Under the pieces are notes generated by a model that saw only the letters and a program-made list of their open reading frames with translations, did no database searches and had not been told where the DNA came from. The position numbers and the translations under genes are program-made. From Nephrocerus scutellatus (Eukaryota > Arthropoda > Insecta > Diptera > Pipunculidae), in the NCBI GenBank assembly GCA_947095585.1, contig OX352763.1, positions 17,967,462 to 18,031,461 of the forward strand: a stretch of 64,000 nucleotides of DNA, written 5' to 3'. The number at the start of each line of letters is the position of its first letter. The stretch's first letter is position 1. Below are positions 47,030 through 58,527 of this stretch, in pieces.

Positions 47030-48600
47030 TTTTTATTTTTATTTTTATAATTTTTTATTTTTTTTTTATTTTTATTTTTATTTTTATTTTTATTATTTCT
47101 ATATTTTTATTTTTAAAATAAAAATAAAAAAAAATTGAAGGAATGTAACTTACAATATATCACATTCCTCACGTTTGTAGCCTTTTTCAATTTATTTTCT
47201 CAGAATTCTCTCTGATTCATTGGAAAAACCATATGGAAATAAACGAACCCGAAATAAAAAGGACACGAGTCCAAATGCTTTAACCAATGGAGTCAGAGAA
47301 AACTACAAAAAAACTCTGACCAAGAAAATATTACAAATAATAAAAAATGTAATGAACAATTCATGAACCTACGCCTATTTTGAAGGGCTGTAGATTAAAC
47401 ATTTTGGATGCCACTCTGGGATAAAAGGAAGATTTGAATGTTAAGTTCTACATGAAAAAGGCTTAAAGACAAATCTATGTTGATTAGAAAAGAAACGAGT
47501 GTTTACGTTGCCGACAAAAGGACCTAGAACTATAGAATGGATTTCTGAAGATTATCTACCGTAGTAACATTTGCAGAAAACATTTGAAGCTCCTAAATTT
47601 CGTCCATGCTTCAAATAACCAAGAGATGAAATAATGGTTACACCGTTTATCAAACGGAAAACTCTATTCTGAATTACATCAAGATAAAGCAAATGCGTTC
47701 TTAAAGCCCCACCCCATACACATAAATATAATTCTATAAAATTGGTCTAACATAAGTCTTTTATTATCTTAATTCTTCAGAAGGGGTGTAGTAGAAATTA
47801 CAACGTCTTATATGAGCCAAAAGATTTGCTCGTTCTCTTTGAAATTCCATAAATATGTTCTTTCAGGAAAGATCACTTAAAACTTTCAAACCTAACATCT
47901 TAAGTGAATCTGATCTCGCAATAGGGGCACCATTAATTACTGGTGGCACGTAATGCTGAAAGACAAGCCTGGAATATATTTGGGTCGAATTTTACCCTAT
48001 TAGATCTGCGTTGTATCAACAACAAATGAATGGAGAAAAGCGTAGGCGATAAAGTTGACCCTTGTGGCACGCCAGCGTTGGTCCCTTCGCGAAGATAAAG
48101 AAATACCATTCAGTACAACTTTTATTTTACGATTCCATAAATAATTCGCAATCCATGCAATAAGAGAGGTGTCTAGTTGAGCGCACGAACCTTATTATTA
48201 AGACAATCATGTCATACTCTTATCAAAAGCCTTAGAAATATCCAAGGATACAACGCTTTATTCATTTAGATTTTCAGTGCTTCCCTCCAAAAAATGAGTC
48301 ATGCACGTCATGACTTCATCTGAAGAGCGATTTTTTCGAAATCCATACTGCACATAGGATAAAAGAACATTCGTATCCAGATAGCTTATTAGTTTGAAAT
48401 TAATGATAGATTGTATTACTTTTGATAGAACCGACAACAAAGCAATAAGACGGTGGTTAGTAGGTGCAGATAAATCAAATTTTTTCGGGCTGGGCTGAAT
48501 ATTCGCCATTTTCCAAATAGAGATAAAAACACCTGTCATCATTAAGAGATGAAACAATTTGCTAATTGGTTTCGCCAGGGTATGATGAAATCATTTCAAT
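47030..48600 (-). mobile_element. Jockey/CR1-type LINE remnant, RT to A-rich tail
   Basis: The minus frame 48258-48557 reads WKMANIQPSPKKFDLSAPTN then HRLIALLSVLSKVIQSIINF and VQYGFRKNRSSDEVM, the early RT motifs. Over shifting frames VVSLDISKAFD (catalytic Asp region), IAWIANYLWNRKIKVVLNG, RSDSLKMLGLKV and an LSLGYLKHGRNLGASN-type region follow. FIPEWHPKCLIYSPS ends the readable part near 47400-47380. The tail is a (AAAAAT)n-type simple repeat on the minus strand at 47033-47120. This is one of the longer fossils in the window, but stops, frameshifts and a lost PQGS/YADD segment make it inactive. Confidence 0.85.
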
Positions 48601-50139
48601 AATAATGGCGAAATACCATCGGTTTAAGTAAACAATTGGCTTTATGAGCAAAACAGTCTGTACAAGTATTACAGATTCGGAATATAAGCTTAACAAAGTA
48701 TAATTGAAAACATATATTTGGAGAGTATATTCTTACGAAGACCAATGTGAAGTGTTAAGTTTACCGTCGTCCAGCTCTTTCGCCTTTTCAGTGCAAATTC
48801 CCTTTATTGCAAGAAACCCTTCTTAACTTATTGTGCTATAGCAGAGGTAGCCCTATCCACTCAACTAGGTTCCTACTTCCTAAGCTCCCCGATAGCATCA
48901 AAGGCCTTATTGTATTAAATCCGGATTCCTGCTTTGCCAAGTTCTTCATAGTCTTTTGCTTTTTCTATCTCTTCATCGTTTTGTAGTTGTCGCCGCAGAA
49001 GTATAGATAAGTGGAACTTTTGGAAAATCTGGACAAATGTTTTTGATTTAATCTGCTTTTACCATCTTTTTTAAACGTCACTTTTCTCATATCAATCTAT
49101 TCTATTGCTCTTTCCCAAAATTAGAAACCTTTTAGATGTTGTATATACATATATATTTATACAACCGCTTCCAACCACTCGTAAAAAATAAAAAAATAAA
49201 GATTTCCGCTGACCGCTCTTGGTTTAAGCCATATAACCGTAGCCATAGGGCACCAGTTAGCCAGGTATGAAAACAGCAAAACATTCCGAAAATGTCTGCT
49301 GAAGATTGATTATCATTTTATTGTATTCGTTTGAATGCGCCGATTTCAGGTGTCTATCTCTATACACACCTCTGGGTGCGCAGACCAGCCAGATAAATTG
49401 CCAATTCAGGCTTTCAATGAATTTAACGGCGTAATTCAATTAAAATTTATGCAATCAATTATTGGGATTTTGAATAATCATCGTCATCATTATCATTGTC
49501 ATCATCATCAGCACTGAGAATCATGGCGTGCCATTAACCCTTCAGACCTTGGATGTATTTTTGGTTTTATTTTGCCGCTTAACGCTTCGACAAATACATA
49601 TCTTATTCTTGAAGATTTTTTGAAAGAGAAGTACACAGTTTTAATCAATAAAATCGATCACGACGCTGTTTTTTGCATCCTCACTGTCTGTTAATGGGTC
49701 AGTGCTTAAAACGAATGCTTGGAGTCAACCAAGGCATTGGGCCTTAACTGACATGGTTCTCTTACACATATTCTTTGTAGTTATCATCAACTTTTCCTCT
49801 TTGTCTTTTTGGGTTGTATACAATGACTGTATGCGCCGGAGCGTTGGAGTCCAATTCGTTCTACATGCCCTGGCCAACTTAAAAGCCCAATTCGTGTAGT
49901 TTCTTGGCTAGATTGATGTCTTATGCGCCGTCGCTAAATAGTAATATCATCAAAAATGTTGAAAAATGATTATTAACATGGAGAGAGAGAATAAATATAA
50001 ATTAAACCAAAAGTATTAGAATAAAAGCAGCTACTCATCACCTAAGGATCAGCCAGTTCCTCAACGAATAGACGTCAACTATCTAAGATTTCAACTTATT
50101 AGCTGGATTGGCTAATAGGTAAGACGTCGCAGCTATCGG
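48601..50139. other. no recognisable gene
   Basis: Possibly LINE 5' remnants at the left edge. A TCA-type microsatellite lies at 49480-49516, and small open frames at 49257-49517 mirror each other. No exon supported. Confidence 0.4.
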
Positions 50140-51605
50140 CATTAAATTAGTAAATGAACGGCTATGCACCCTCATAAGCCTCACAAACGTTCACGCACCT
50201 ACAGAGGACTCCCCAGATGATGAAAAAGAAGAATTCTTTGAATCAGTCGAACGGGAACTCCATGCCCGTCCTCAGTATGAATGGGAGATATGAATGCCAA
50301 AATAGGTAGGAAGCCAGTATTCAGGCAGTACAGTGGCACCCATAGCTTACACGAGAACACTAATGACAATGGACAACGAGAGAGATGGCAGCAAGCAATT
50401 ATTTGGTCGTTGCGAGTACAAGGCTTGCGCGTAAAAAAATCCACAGAGGTATCTCCTGATGGAGCCACTCGCAACCAAATAGACCACGTGTAGACCACGT
50501 TATAGAAGGAACGCCGCCTATGATAGCATAGCCAGAGTAGAACTTTATAAAGCCATGAGAGAATTCGGCATCCCAGAAAAACTGACACGACTATGTAGGT
50601 TGACCATCACCAATGTTATAAGCCAAGTAAAAATATCCGGATCACTATCAAGCCCATTCAACACGATTTCATAACGGGCTCCGACAAGGGCCTGGCCTGC
50701 GTCCTCTTCAACTTGACGTTGGAGAAAGTGATCCGAAACTCTGACGTAACGGAGAGAGGAACAATCCTCTATGAGCCCATTCAGATACTAGCTTTCGCAA
50801 ACGATATTGACATCGTTGGTAGAAACCGAAGAGCTGTACCGGAAGCTTTCATCCAGATCGAGCAGGTGGCACGAAATCTGGGGCTGCACATAAATGAGAG
50901 CAAAACAAAGCACATGGTGGCCAATTCTGCAAGTAGAAGATCCAACATTGGTCCCTCAATTCAAATAGTGGAGCGCGCATTAGAAGTCGTGCAAGCCTTA
51001 AACTATCTCGGGTCAACTGTAGCAGCCGATAACAGCATGGAACCAGAAATACGCGCACGGTTGCTTAAAGCCAATAAAGCCTACTATAGTCTGTCAAGAC
51101 TCTTCAAATCCAGGAATTTAAACAGAACATCCAAGCTGCTGGTATATAAGACAATTGTCATACCAGTATGTACACGTGGATCCGAGACTTGGGTGCTTAG
51201 CAAAAAGCATTCTGAATTATTCTTAGCCGCGTTCGAGAGGAAATTCTTACGGAGAATTGTTGGCCCCGTGTGTGAGGGAGAACGATTCCTTTATAATGAT
51301 GAGGTCTACGAGCATTACCGCGATGTCGACATCATGAAGAAAATTAAGTTCGGTAGGCTTCGGTGGGCAGGACACCTAGCTCGCATGAGCGAAGAGGATC
51401 CTGCTCGGAAAATCCTTTGCGGTTAGATTTATGGAACACGACAGCGACGCCGGCCAAGTCTACGCTGGAAGGATGGCGTAGGCCAGGACGCCCAGAGTAT
51501 AGGGATGCCAAACTGGATGACATCGGCTCGAAATCGGGACCGGTGGAGAGATGTTTTTCGAGAGGCCAGGACCGACCACCGGTTGTAGAGCCAAATATGA
51601 TGTAT
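50140..51605 (+). mobile_element. family A LINE, best-preserved copy (endonuclease remnant, RT, tail)
   Basis: Plus strand. The endonuclease part is at 50145-50493 in two frames: SLTNVHAPTEDSPDDEKEEF, then MGDMNAKIGRKPVFRQYSGT and SPDGATRNQIDHV. After a deletion the RT resumes at about 50514 with AYDSIARVELYKAMREFGIP, followed by a frameshift. The open frame 50713-51426 covers FANDIDI (the YADD catalytic box changed to FAND), LGLHINESKTKHM, LNYLGSTVAADNSMEPEIRA, GSETWVLSKKHSE and GRLRWAGHLARMSEEDPARK. One TAG at 51424-51426 interrupts it; the same frame then continues to 51588 with RPSLRWKDG and NWMTSARNRDRWRDVFREAR. The 3' end GCCAAATATGATG is at about 51590-51603. It is unlikely to be active because the catalytic Asp is lost. 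Confidence 0.9.
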
Positions 51606-53434
51606 AATGTTAATGCGCTTATCGAGAGTGGCTTTAACCGAGGTCGTACTGTACTAATATCCATCGTAAGTTCCCTTGTTTTCTTATTAACGCTAATATT
51701 AGAACGTTTGAATGGATTAAATATTTGATTCAGAAAATAAATTAATTAAGTTTCCTAAATCGTCATCCCTCACATACGGGGCCAATAATTATCCTTAAAA
51801 TAGTTAAAGGATTGCAATATTTCGAGTTTTGAATTGATACCCAATGATGGATGTTCTGGTGAAAGCTTCTTGTACAGCTTTTGGTTTTCTACCTCTAATG
51901 CCAAAATTGTCTGCATAACTAAGTATCTGGATGGACTTATAGAGCTAGAATTGTTACAACCCCTCGATAATCTTGCTGAGATAAAATCTGTACTTATCTG
52001 TTACATTTTCAACTACGGTCTTTATTCCACAAGTTTGTCTAAACTAACCCAAAAACGTAAAAGGTAGAATGAATAAATGCAAAAAATCAATCATAGGCGA
52101 GCCTATGTTCAGCATTTCAAAGCCACCTGCTGTGAGTGAGAGGTCAGTGCTGTCAGATATTGATGTGGCCTTAGGTATAGTTACGTAAAGTTTATCTGCT
52201 CAGGTGTTCAATAAAGTCTCCCCCAATCAATGCGCATTGTCGTTGATATTAACTTGTCATCGGAATATGTATCCGAAAGATACTGCATTTGCATCTGCAT
52301 CAGCGGTTTTATCCTCCATCTCAGCATGAAAACCCAAATCCATTCATTTGCAACAAATTGAACCTGACGGTTTTCAACTTTTCATTTCATTTATTTTTTC
52401 AAACAACAAAAACGGAAATAAAACAACTGCTGAACGTCATTGCGTTTCATTTGAGATATCTCATACGAGCAGGCCGACCGCTCGCTCGTCGCTGCTGCAC
52501 CCCTTTTGATATGGTTCAGCAGCATAGTTCAGTTGTTGATTCACTGAACAAATACAAAGAGTAAGCGATGCTGCTGGGCGAGTATAACTTATAGAGATGT
52601 TCGAAATACATTTCCCTGTCATTCTTTGTACTTTGGTCCTATCCACATCCTCTTTTGTTGTTGTCTTCGATTCGATTCGATTCGCTTTTGATTGATCTTT
52701 TCATTCAACACTGGCATTTTGTTTTTGTATAACAATTTATGTACGAGTATGTATGAATGTTTGTTCAGTACATTTTCTGAAGCGAATTAGAGTCGAAGCT
52801 GAACGCTGAAGTCCAGAAGTTGGCCTCGATCGCTGTGGCGCCAACTGCAGCGTCTCATTTAATCTGGTTCAATTGCTATTGTTCGATATTGTTGGGAAAC
52901 AATCATGAATTTTCTTTAGTGATTGGCTCCATGCGATCTATGTTGTCGGAAGTATTAATTAGCAAAAATGAGGCCTTTCTTTCTTTCGTATGAAACACAC
53001 ATTTGAGAGTTTGGTTTCTTAAAATATTTTCTATTAAAAGTTTTTGGGTTTGCACCTTCTCCGAGCTTTTGAGGTGACTCTAAGTTTATGTATACTTGAA
53101 ACATGAAACGATTTTATAATAACTTTGAAGTGTAGATACATAATAGGTATATAGCTAACCCGCCGATAAGTCCCCTTTTAAACTTTAATTTTTAGTTGGG
53201 TTATTTTCCCTTAGGTCGGTACAGAACACCTCTTGCAATATCTGAGCGGAGAACCAGAAAAATTTTTTTTCACAGACATCTTTTAAAGTAATCTTGACTC
53301 CATAAAGAGAGACCAATATACTCGAAGTGACAGGTAGATTGGTGGTCTTCACGAAACTTGCGGAAGTCTAAATTAATAATATAAGTGTGTCATTTGGATG
53401 TCACTGTTCTCGGGAGAGTTTTTAAATCCAAACT
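51606..53434. other. no recognisable gene
   Basis: TE-poor sequence. The open frames 51834-52067 and 52289-52564 show no family features. A GATTC repeat trace lies near 52668-52684. Unique intron-like DNA. Confidence 0.45.
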
Positions 53435-53734
53435 CTAGAGTCAAGCACGAGATCTGTTCGATATTCTTGTACTTCTAAAGCTCGTCTGGACCTTGATAGG
53501 ACCTGAAATTTGCAAAGATTCGAACCTGAAATTTGAGAGTTTCTTTCTCATTAACCTCCTTGCAGTACCAGCATTGGGTGTTATGGAGAATGAGAGCAGC
53601 TTGGCTGCCAACCGGCTACTGACCAGCACTAATAGCCACAATTCTGGCAATATCCTTCCGAGATCTTGATATTAAATCGGTGTTTCTCATTTTATTGTAG
53701 CATGGCCATCGCATTCTTGATATGGCGCAGTTTG
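53435..53734. other. unassigned, probably R1-type LINE upstream part
   Basis: It lies directly upstream of the tandem duplication and R1-type RT remnant. I can read no diagnostic motif. The minus frame 53441-53650 is unremarkable. Confidence 0.3.
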
Positions 53735-54012
53735 TCAAACTGCTTCACCTTAGTTGTGATCTAGTACTAAAGATAGAGGGAGTTTGTTATTTGACTGAGC
53801 TTAATGGACAGCTGACTCTTTCCATAGATACGGGTCCAAAACGACGACTGTGTTCGGTAATCCGTCCGCTTTCTCAAACTGCTTCACCTTAGTTGTGATC
53901 TAGTACTAAAGATAGAGGGAGTTTGTTATTTGACTGAGCTTAATGGACAGCTGACTCTTTCCATAGAGACGGGTCCAAAACGACGCCTGTGTTCGGTAAT
54001 CCGTCCGCTTTC
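53735..54012. repeat. 139-bp tandem duplication (two copies)
   Basis: Two adjacent copies of a 139-bp unit beginning TCAAACTGCTTCACC (53735 and 53874). Only two base differences were noticed (GATA/GAGA and GACTG/GCCTG), so the duplication is young relative to the decayed LINE around it. Confidence 0.9.
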
Positions 54013-54138
54013 TCGCTACTCCTCTGAACACAGTTCTTCTTGGCATTATTCAACTCGTCTCGACTTATGAAAGTTCGCAATAATGGTTTTTATTGCGGAT
54101 TTGTAGACAGCCAGCACATGTGCTAATCCTTCCGATTT

Positions 54139-54710
54139 GTGTGGTACTTGCTTGTTTGTTGTGCAACATATGGAGCGCCGGTATGGTATGAAACTGTCGT
54201 GCTTGAAAGATGCAAAGCAACGATTAACACTTGCCAGCGTGTGGCTCTGATCGCATGCTTGCCAGTCTGTCGCACAGTCTCAACGGAAGCTATGCAGGTC
54301 TTAATGGGTGTTCCACCTCCCAATTTGGAGGTGATCCGACGAAGCCTAGTCTTCAAGATCAAGAAGATCAAGAAGTTCCTGTAGAGTGACTGGCTGGCTG
54401 CCAGTGATTTCGAAAACAGAGGCCTTGACCAATACAAAGAACTCATTGAAGAAGCCATGGTATCTAGATGGCAATCTAGATGGTCGGATTTTGGATTTGT
54501 GAAGGACTTCCAGTACGTCAGAACAAATCCTGACTTTGCTTTTAGCCTTAAAATGGGATTCCTGCTCACTGGGCATTGCAGTTTTGATGCATTCTTGCAT
54601 CAGAGAGGCCTCAGTGAGACAGCAAGCTGCATCAGCGGTTTCCCTAGAGAGGACTGGTTGCATCTCCTATGCAACCTGTTATGGTTGCCTCACCTGACTG
54701 ATTAAAAACA
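54139..54710 (+). mobile_element. R1-type LINE remnant, end of RT and C-terminus
   Basis: The plus frame 54139-54384 reads YGAPVWYETVVLERCKATIN, then a TCQRVALIACLPVCRTVSTE stretch and AMQVLMGVPPPNLEVIRR, the post-RT segment of R1-clade LINEs (YGAPVW, QR..AL, AYRTVS.EA..V.AG..P). A stop follows, then 54457-54705 gives WQSRWSDFGFVKDF and FSLKMGFLLTGHCSFDAFLH, the conserved LTGHG.F..YL segment. It ends in a degraded C..G...DWLHLLC zinc-like motif. The RT palm was not recognised upstream. Confidence 0.8.
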
Positions 54711-56925
54711 GTCAGTTGTAAATCCGTGCATATTGCGATGTATGGAGAGCCACCAGTCCCGAGTTGTAAGGAACACTAATGCAGTAGTTAACTACGTTAT
54801 TAGCTACGTGGGAGCCCACGGAAGGATTTCTTCCGTGTTGAGGTTGGCCCCCTTGTGGGAGCATCGTGGTGGCTGTGGTTGACACCCAAATGTGTGAGTT
54901 CTTACTCGGCGTGGAGTTGCGTTCTTCCAACCGGGTGCCGTGACCCATAGATCGGCAGAGATTTAGATAGGTCTCGTTCCCATCAGTTAGAAGTTGGAGC
55001 CTTACATTCCAACTATACTGATACATTGACAATAGCAATATTGTGGATGGGCGCTGATTGACGTCACAAAATCAATCCGTGTCCGAAGAGGACCGTGGAA
55101 TTAAGCACTCTGTTGGCGGTATTCAGGGAAATCCGAGTACACAATTCTCCACCGACCTCATCCATCCATCATCTTGTATCCGTTAATGTAGAATGTGGCG
55201 TCAAGTTGCTTCGTTACTTCTCCGTCCATCCAAGTTCCTTTAGTCGGAAACTCCACAGCAAACTGAAGTTCAGTTAAGGAGCACAGTAGTAAATTAAAGA
55301 TGGTGTATCTTTCAATACCAGCTTCAATCCTTTAATTGCTAGACGGAACAGTGATCGGTTTGAATTTGTATTGGTTTCAGTAATCAGGAAACGATCCAGA
55401 CGTGTATGTAATTGGCTGCTTCGTACTTGTGCGGTACTGGAACTGCCATTTTAAAGCCACTTCTTCTGGGTTTTGTCCAAACAGGACTAATTTGGATTTC
55501 TGTATTTCACTGGTTTTCTTTAAGGGCATCCTCCTTTGCGTTTGAAGCTCCCGTAACTCTCACAAGGGAGTGAGGTTGAGTGCTAGATCCGTCTTTGGCT
55601 CTTCGACATCACTGCCGTTGAGGACTTCACCGTTACCCTGGCAATGAAACCGTACACTTACAGGCTACAGTCAGCCGGGTCAATTGAACCCTGGTTTTTT
55701 ATAATGAGGTTATTAAACCTCCGTCTTATCCTCCTTATCTTTTGTCGATAAGGTCTCAGGCTTGGCACCTGTGTAGCGAAGTTATCTACAGTATATTGCA
55801 GATTCTCTGAGTCGTTCTTCACTAGGAGTTGTGACGTATTTGATAAAAAACATGCCAGGTTGTAGTAGATGTAAGAACGTCAGACATCGTAAAACTCTGT
55901 CATACCAACTGCTACTGATCTTTGTATTTAGCTGAGCATACCTGAGAGCGAAACATGCTTTCTTAGTGTATTCGATATCTGGCGTTCAGCTAAGACTTTA
56001 TCCTCGGTGAGGATGTGTAAAGGCAAGTCTTTGATCTTGTCCTGTCTTGCTACGACTCCTTTTCTTCTACATTTTCTACTTAATCTTCTTCTATTTATGT
56101 TTGTTTTTCTTCTTTTTAATCAGCGTGGCAAACTAATATAGCAGAATGAGTCATTCACGCATTCCAACCGCCGCGCTCAATTGATATTCGCAACGAATGC
56201 TCTCCCCTTTTTTGTCTTTGGTATAAAAACGATAACCATAAATTTAATTTACAGCAAAAAAAATATCAACAACTCGATGATGCATAAGAAAAGAATAAGA
56301 ATTTCCTACTAAAGAAAACAAATTTAACGATGTCGACATTTTTCAAAGAAGACGTTTATCAGTATGAGAGTAATGAGTTGGAAAACATCTGGCAGGCTTT
56401 GTGCCATCTTACCTCTTACATTTTACCTTGCGGCAGTACACGACTAATTTTCTTTTATATTTTGTGAAATGTGAAATAAGTGGATCGTGACAATTTGCAT
56501 TATTCCTCGCGAAAATAAATTTGTCTCACACCGAAATTTAAAATTTGTGTCACTGCTTAAGCGTATAATGTTAATTTGGCGCCATACACGCCTCTGCACT
56601 TATACGCTCATTATGACCAAATTTAGAAATTTCAAATTCAAATTTTTAGCCAATTGGTTTTTTGTTTCGAGTTTTGGCAAAAACGTTGGTTTTTCTCAAA
56701 ATACTTTTTGTGTCAATGAACGTTAATTTCCGTTTACCATAACTAGGTGGAAATTATTTGAAGAATAAGAAAGTTAGTTATTTTTGATGAGTTATATAAG
56801 CTGTCTTGTGACACACCTTCGGTTGGAAACGCATATTACTGGTAGGTGGTTGTTGTAGTTAGCATCCAATTAAAAGTCGTTTATGTAAAAATTATACCAA
56901 AGAGTCTGCGGTATGAGGTAATATA
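54711..56925. other. mostly unassigned; possible minus-strand RNase H fragment
   Basis: 54711-55080 may be R1 3' UTR. On the minus strand at about 55260-55160 the sequence FPTKGTWMDGEVTKQLDATF followed by YINGYKMMDG resembles the start of a LINE RNase H domain (FYTDGSKM), but this rests on about 30 residues. Nothing else between 55300 and 56925 is recognisable. The open frame 56487-56726 is unremarkable. Confidence 0.35.
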
Positions 56926-57040
56926 ACGGGTGTTTTTTTGGGAGGTTTGTTTTTCCGATAGATGTCGTTTTATTTTATGACAGTTGTTTTGACAGCTCAA
57001 AGTGACATTTCTACTCAGTATTGTTTGGCAAATCATTATG

Positions 57041-57075
<35 letters not shown>

Positions 57076-57490
57076 ACATTTGTGAAAAATAGTCGTGGTA
57101 GCCATATGCCAGAAATTGTGTTTAAATGTTAAATGCCAAAAAATTATCTACCAATTAAATTATCTAACGGGGTTAGATATAACGTGTTTTTTTAAGAGGT
57201 TGCCGATTTTTTTTTTTGAATAAAACACATATAAAATTATGAAATGACCAAAATTTTTTTTTATTTGGTAGATAATTTTTTGGCATTTAACATTTAAACA
57301 CAATTTCTGGCATATGGCTACCACGACTATTTTTCACAAATGTCATTTTTTTTTTTTTTTTTTTTTTTTTTTTCATAATGATTTGCCAAACAATACTGAG
57401 TAGAAATGCCACTTTGAGCTGTCAAAACAACTGTCATAAAATAAAACGACATCTATCGGAAAAACAAACCTCCCAAAAAAACACCCTTTA
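56926..57490. mobile_element. head-to-head pair of mariner-derived MITEs forming a 220-bp inverted repeat
   Basis: The left arm (56926-57153) and right arm (about 57264-57489) are nearly identical reverse complements; I noticed two mismatches outside the A/T runs. Each arm starts with A[C/A]GGGTGTTTTTTTGGGAGG, contains CAAATCATTATG, then 33 A (left) or 28 T (right). A 19-codon frame follows that ends in the mariner transposase C-terminus SRGSHMPEIVFKC and a stop. The right half is a complete unit on the minus strand: its other end, AACGTGTTTTTTTAAGAGG at 57181-57199, is an inverted match to its first end. The left half lacks that second end. No transposase core remains. Confidence 0.85.
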
Positions 57491-57509
57491 TATTGCGTTG
57501 CATATACTA

Positions 57510-57750
57510 CATATATATATATATATATATAAATATATATAAACATAAACTTATCGGAGCACCAAACGAACTTATGGCGTGAATATGACTTCGATGCATT
57601 CAGTGGCTTAGGCGTTTCAGGTTAGATATATATGCAGACATTTTCAATAATATCTCGACTAAAAAAAACTAAAACAGCAAAAAAATAGATGAACATTTAT
57701 AAGTACCAATCGAACATACGGTGATATTTTGGCATTAAAATGTCAAGTAC
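57510..57750. repeat. TA microsatellite and diverged outer unit of the 149-bp array
   Basis: A TATATATA run lies at about 57511-57540. The block at 57558-57620 (CACCAAACGAACTTATGGCG, TTCGATGCATTCAGTGGCTT, AGGCGTTTC) is a diverged relative of the 149-bp unit and matches the outer unit on the far side at 58325-58385. The next 130 bp are unassigned. Confidence 0.6.
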
Positions 57751-58346
57751 GAACATACAGTGTTAATATGGCTTCAATAACTGCAGTAGCTTAGGAATGA
57801 TGACGTATTTAAGGCGTTTTGGCATCTCGACTCCAGCGCCACCTACCGGGCTCAAATAAAGATACATGTATCAGAAAACCAACCTATCAGAACACAAACG
57901 AACATACAGTGTTAATATGGCTTCAATAACTGCAGTTGTTTAGGAATGATGACGTATTTAAGGCGTGTTGGCATCTCGACTCCAGCGCCACCTACCGGGC
58001 TCAAATAAAGATACATGTATCAGAAAACCAACCTATCAGAACATAAACGAACATACAGTGTTAATATGGCTTCAATAACTGCAGTAGTGTAGGAATGATG
58101 ACGTATTTAAGGCGTGTTGGCATCTCGACTCCAGCGCCACCTACCGGGCTCAAATAAAGATACATGTATCAGAAAACCAACCTATCAGAACACAAACGAA
58201 CATACAGTGTTAATATGGCTTCAATAGCTGCAGTAGTTTAGGAATGATGACGTATTTAAGGCGTGTTGGCATCTCGACTCCAGCGCCACCTACCGGGCTC
58301 AAATAAAGATACACGTATCAGAGCATCAAACGAACATATGGTGTGA
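57751..58346. repeat. 149-bp tandem array, four near-identical units
   Basis: GAACATACAGTGTTAATATGG starts at 57751, 57900, 58049 and 58198, exactly 149 bp apart; a fifth, changed start lies at 58332. Differences among units are few, for example GTAGCTT/GTTGTTT and CACAAACG/CATAAACG. Every unit carries GGCTCAAATAAAGATACATG with the 12-bp palindrome GATACATGTATC (GATACACGTATC in the last). No open frame of interest. The close identity indicates recent expansion or homogenisation. Confidence 0.95.
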
Positions 58347-58527
58347 ATATGGCTTCGATACGCCTAGTGGTTTAGGCGTTTCGCCATTACATACAAACAC
58401 ACAATCATTTTTATATTTAAAGAACTTTGGAGACTTGCCAATACCTATTGGCGTCTGTGGGAAAACTGAAATTCGTTGTTTGGTGCAGAATCTCTCTCAG
58501 TATGTTGTAATGCTTTTAGTTTGTTTC

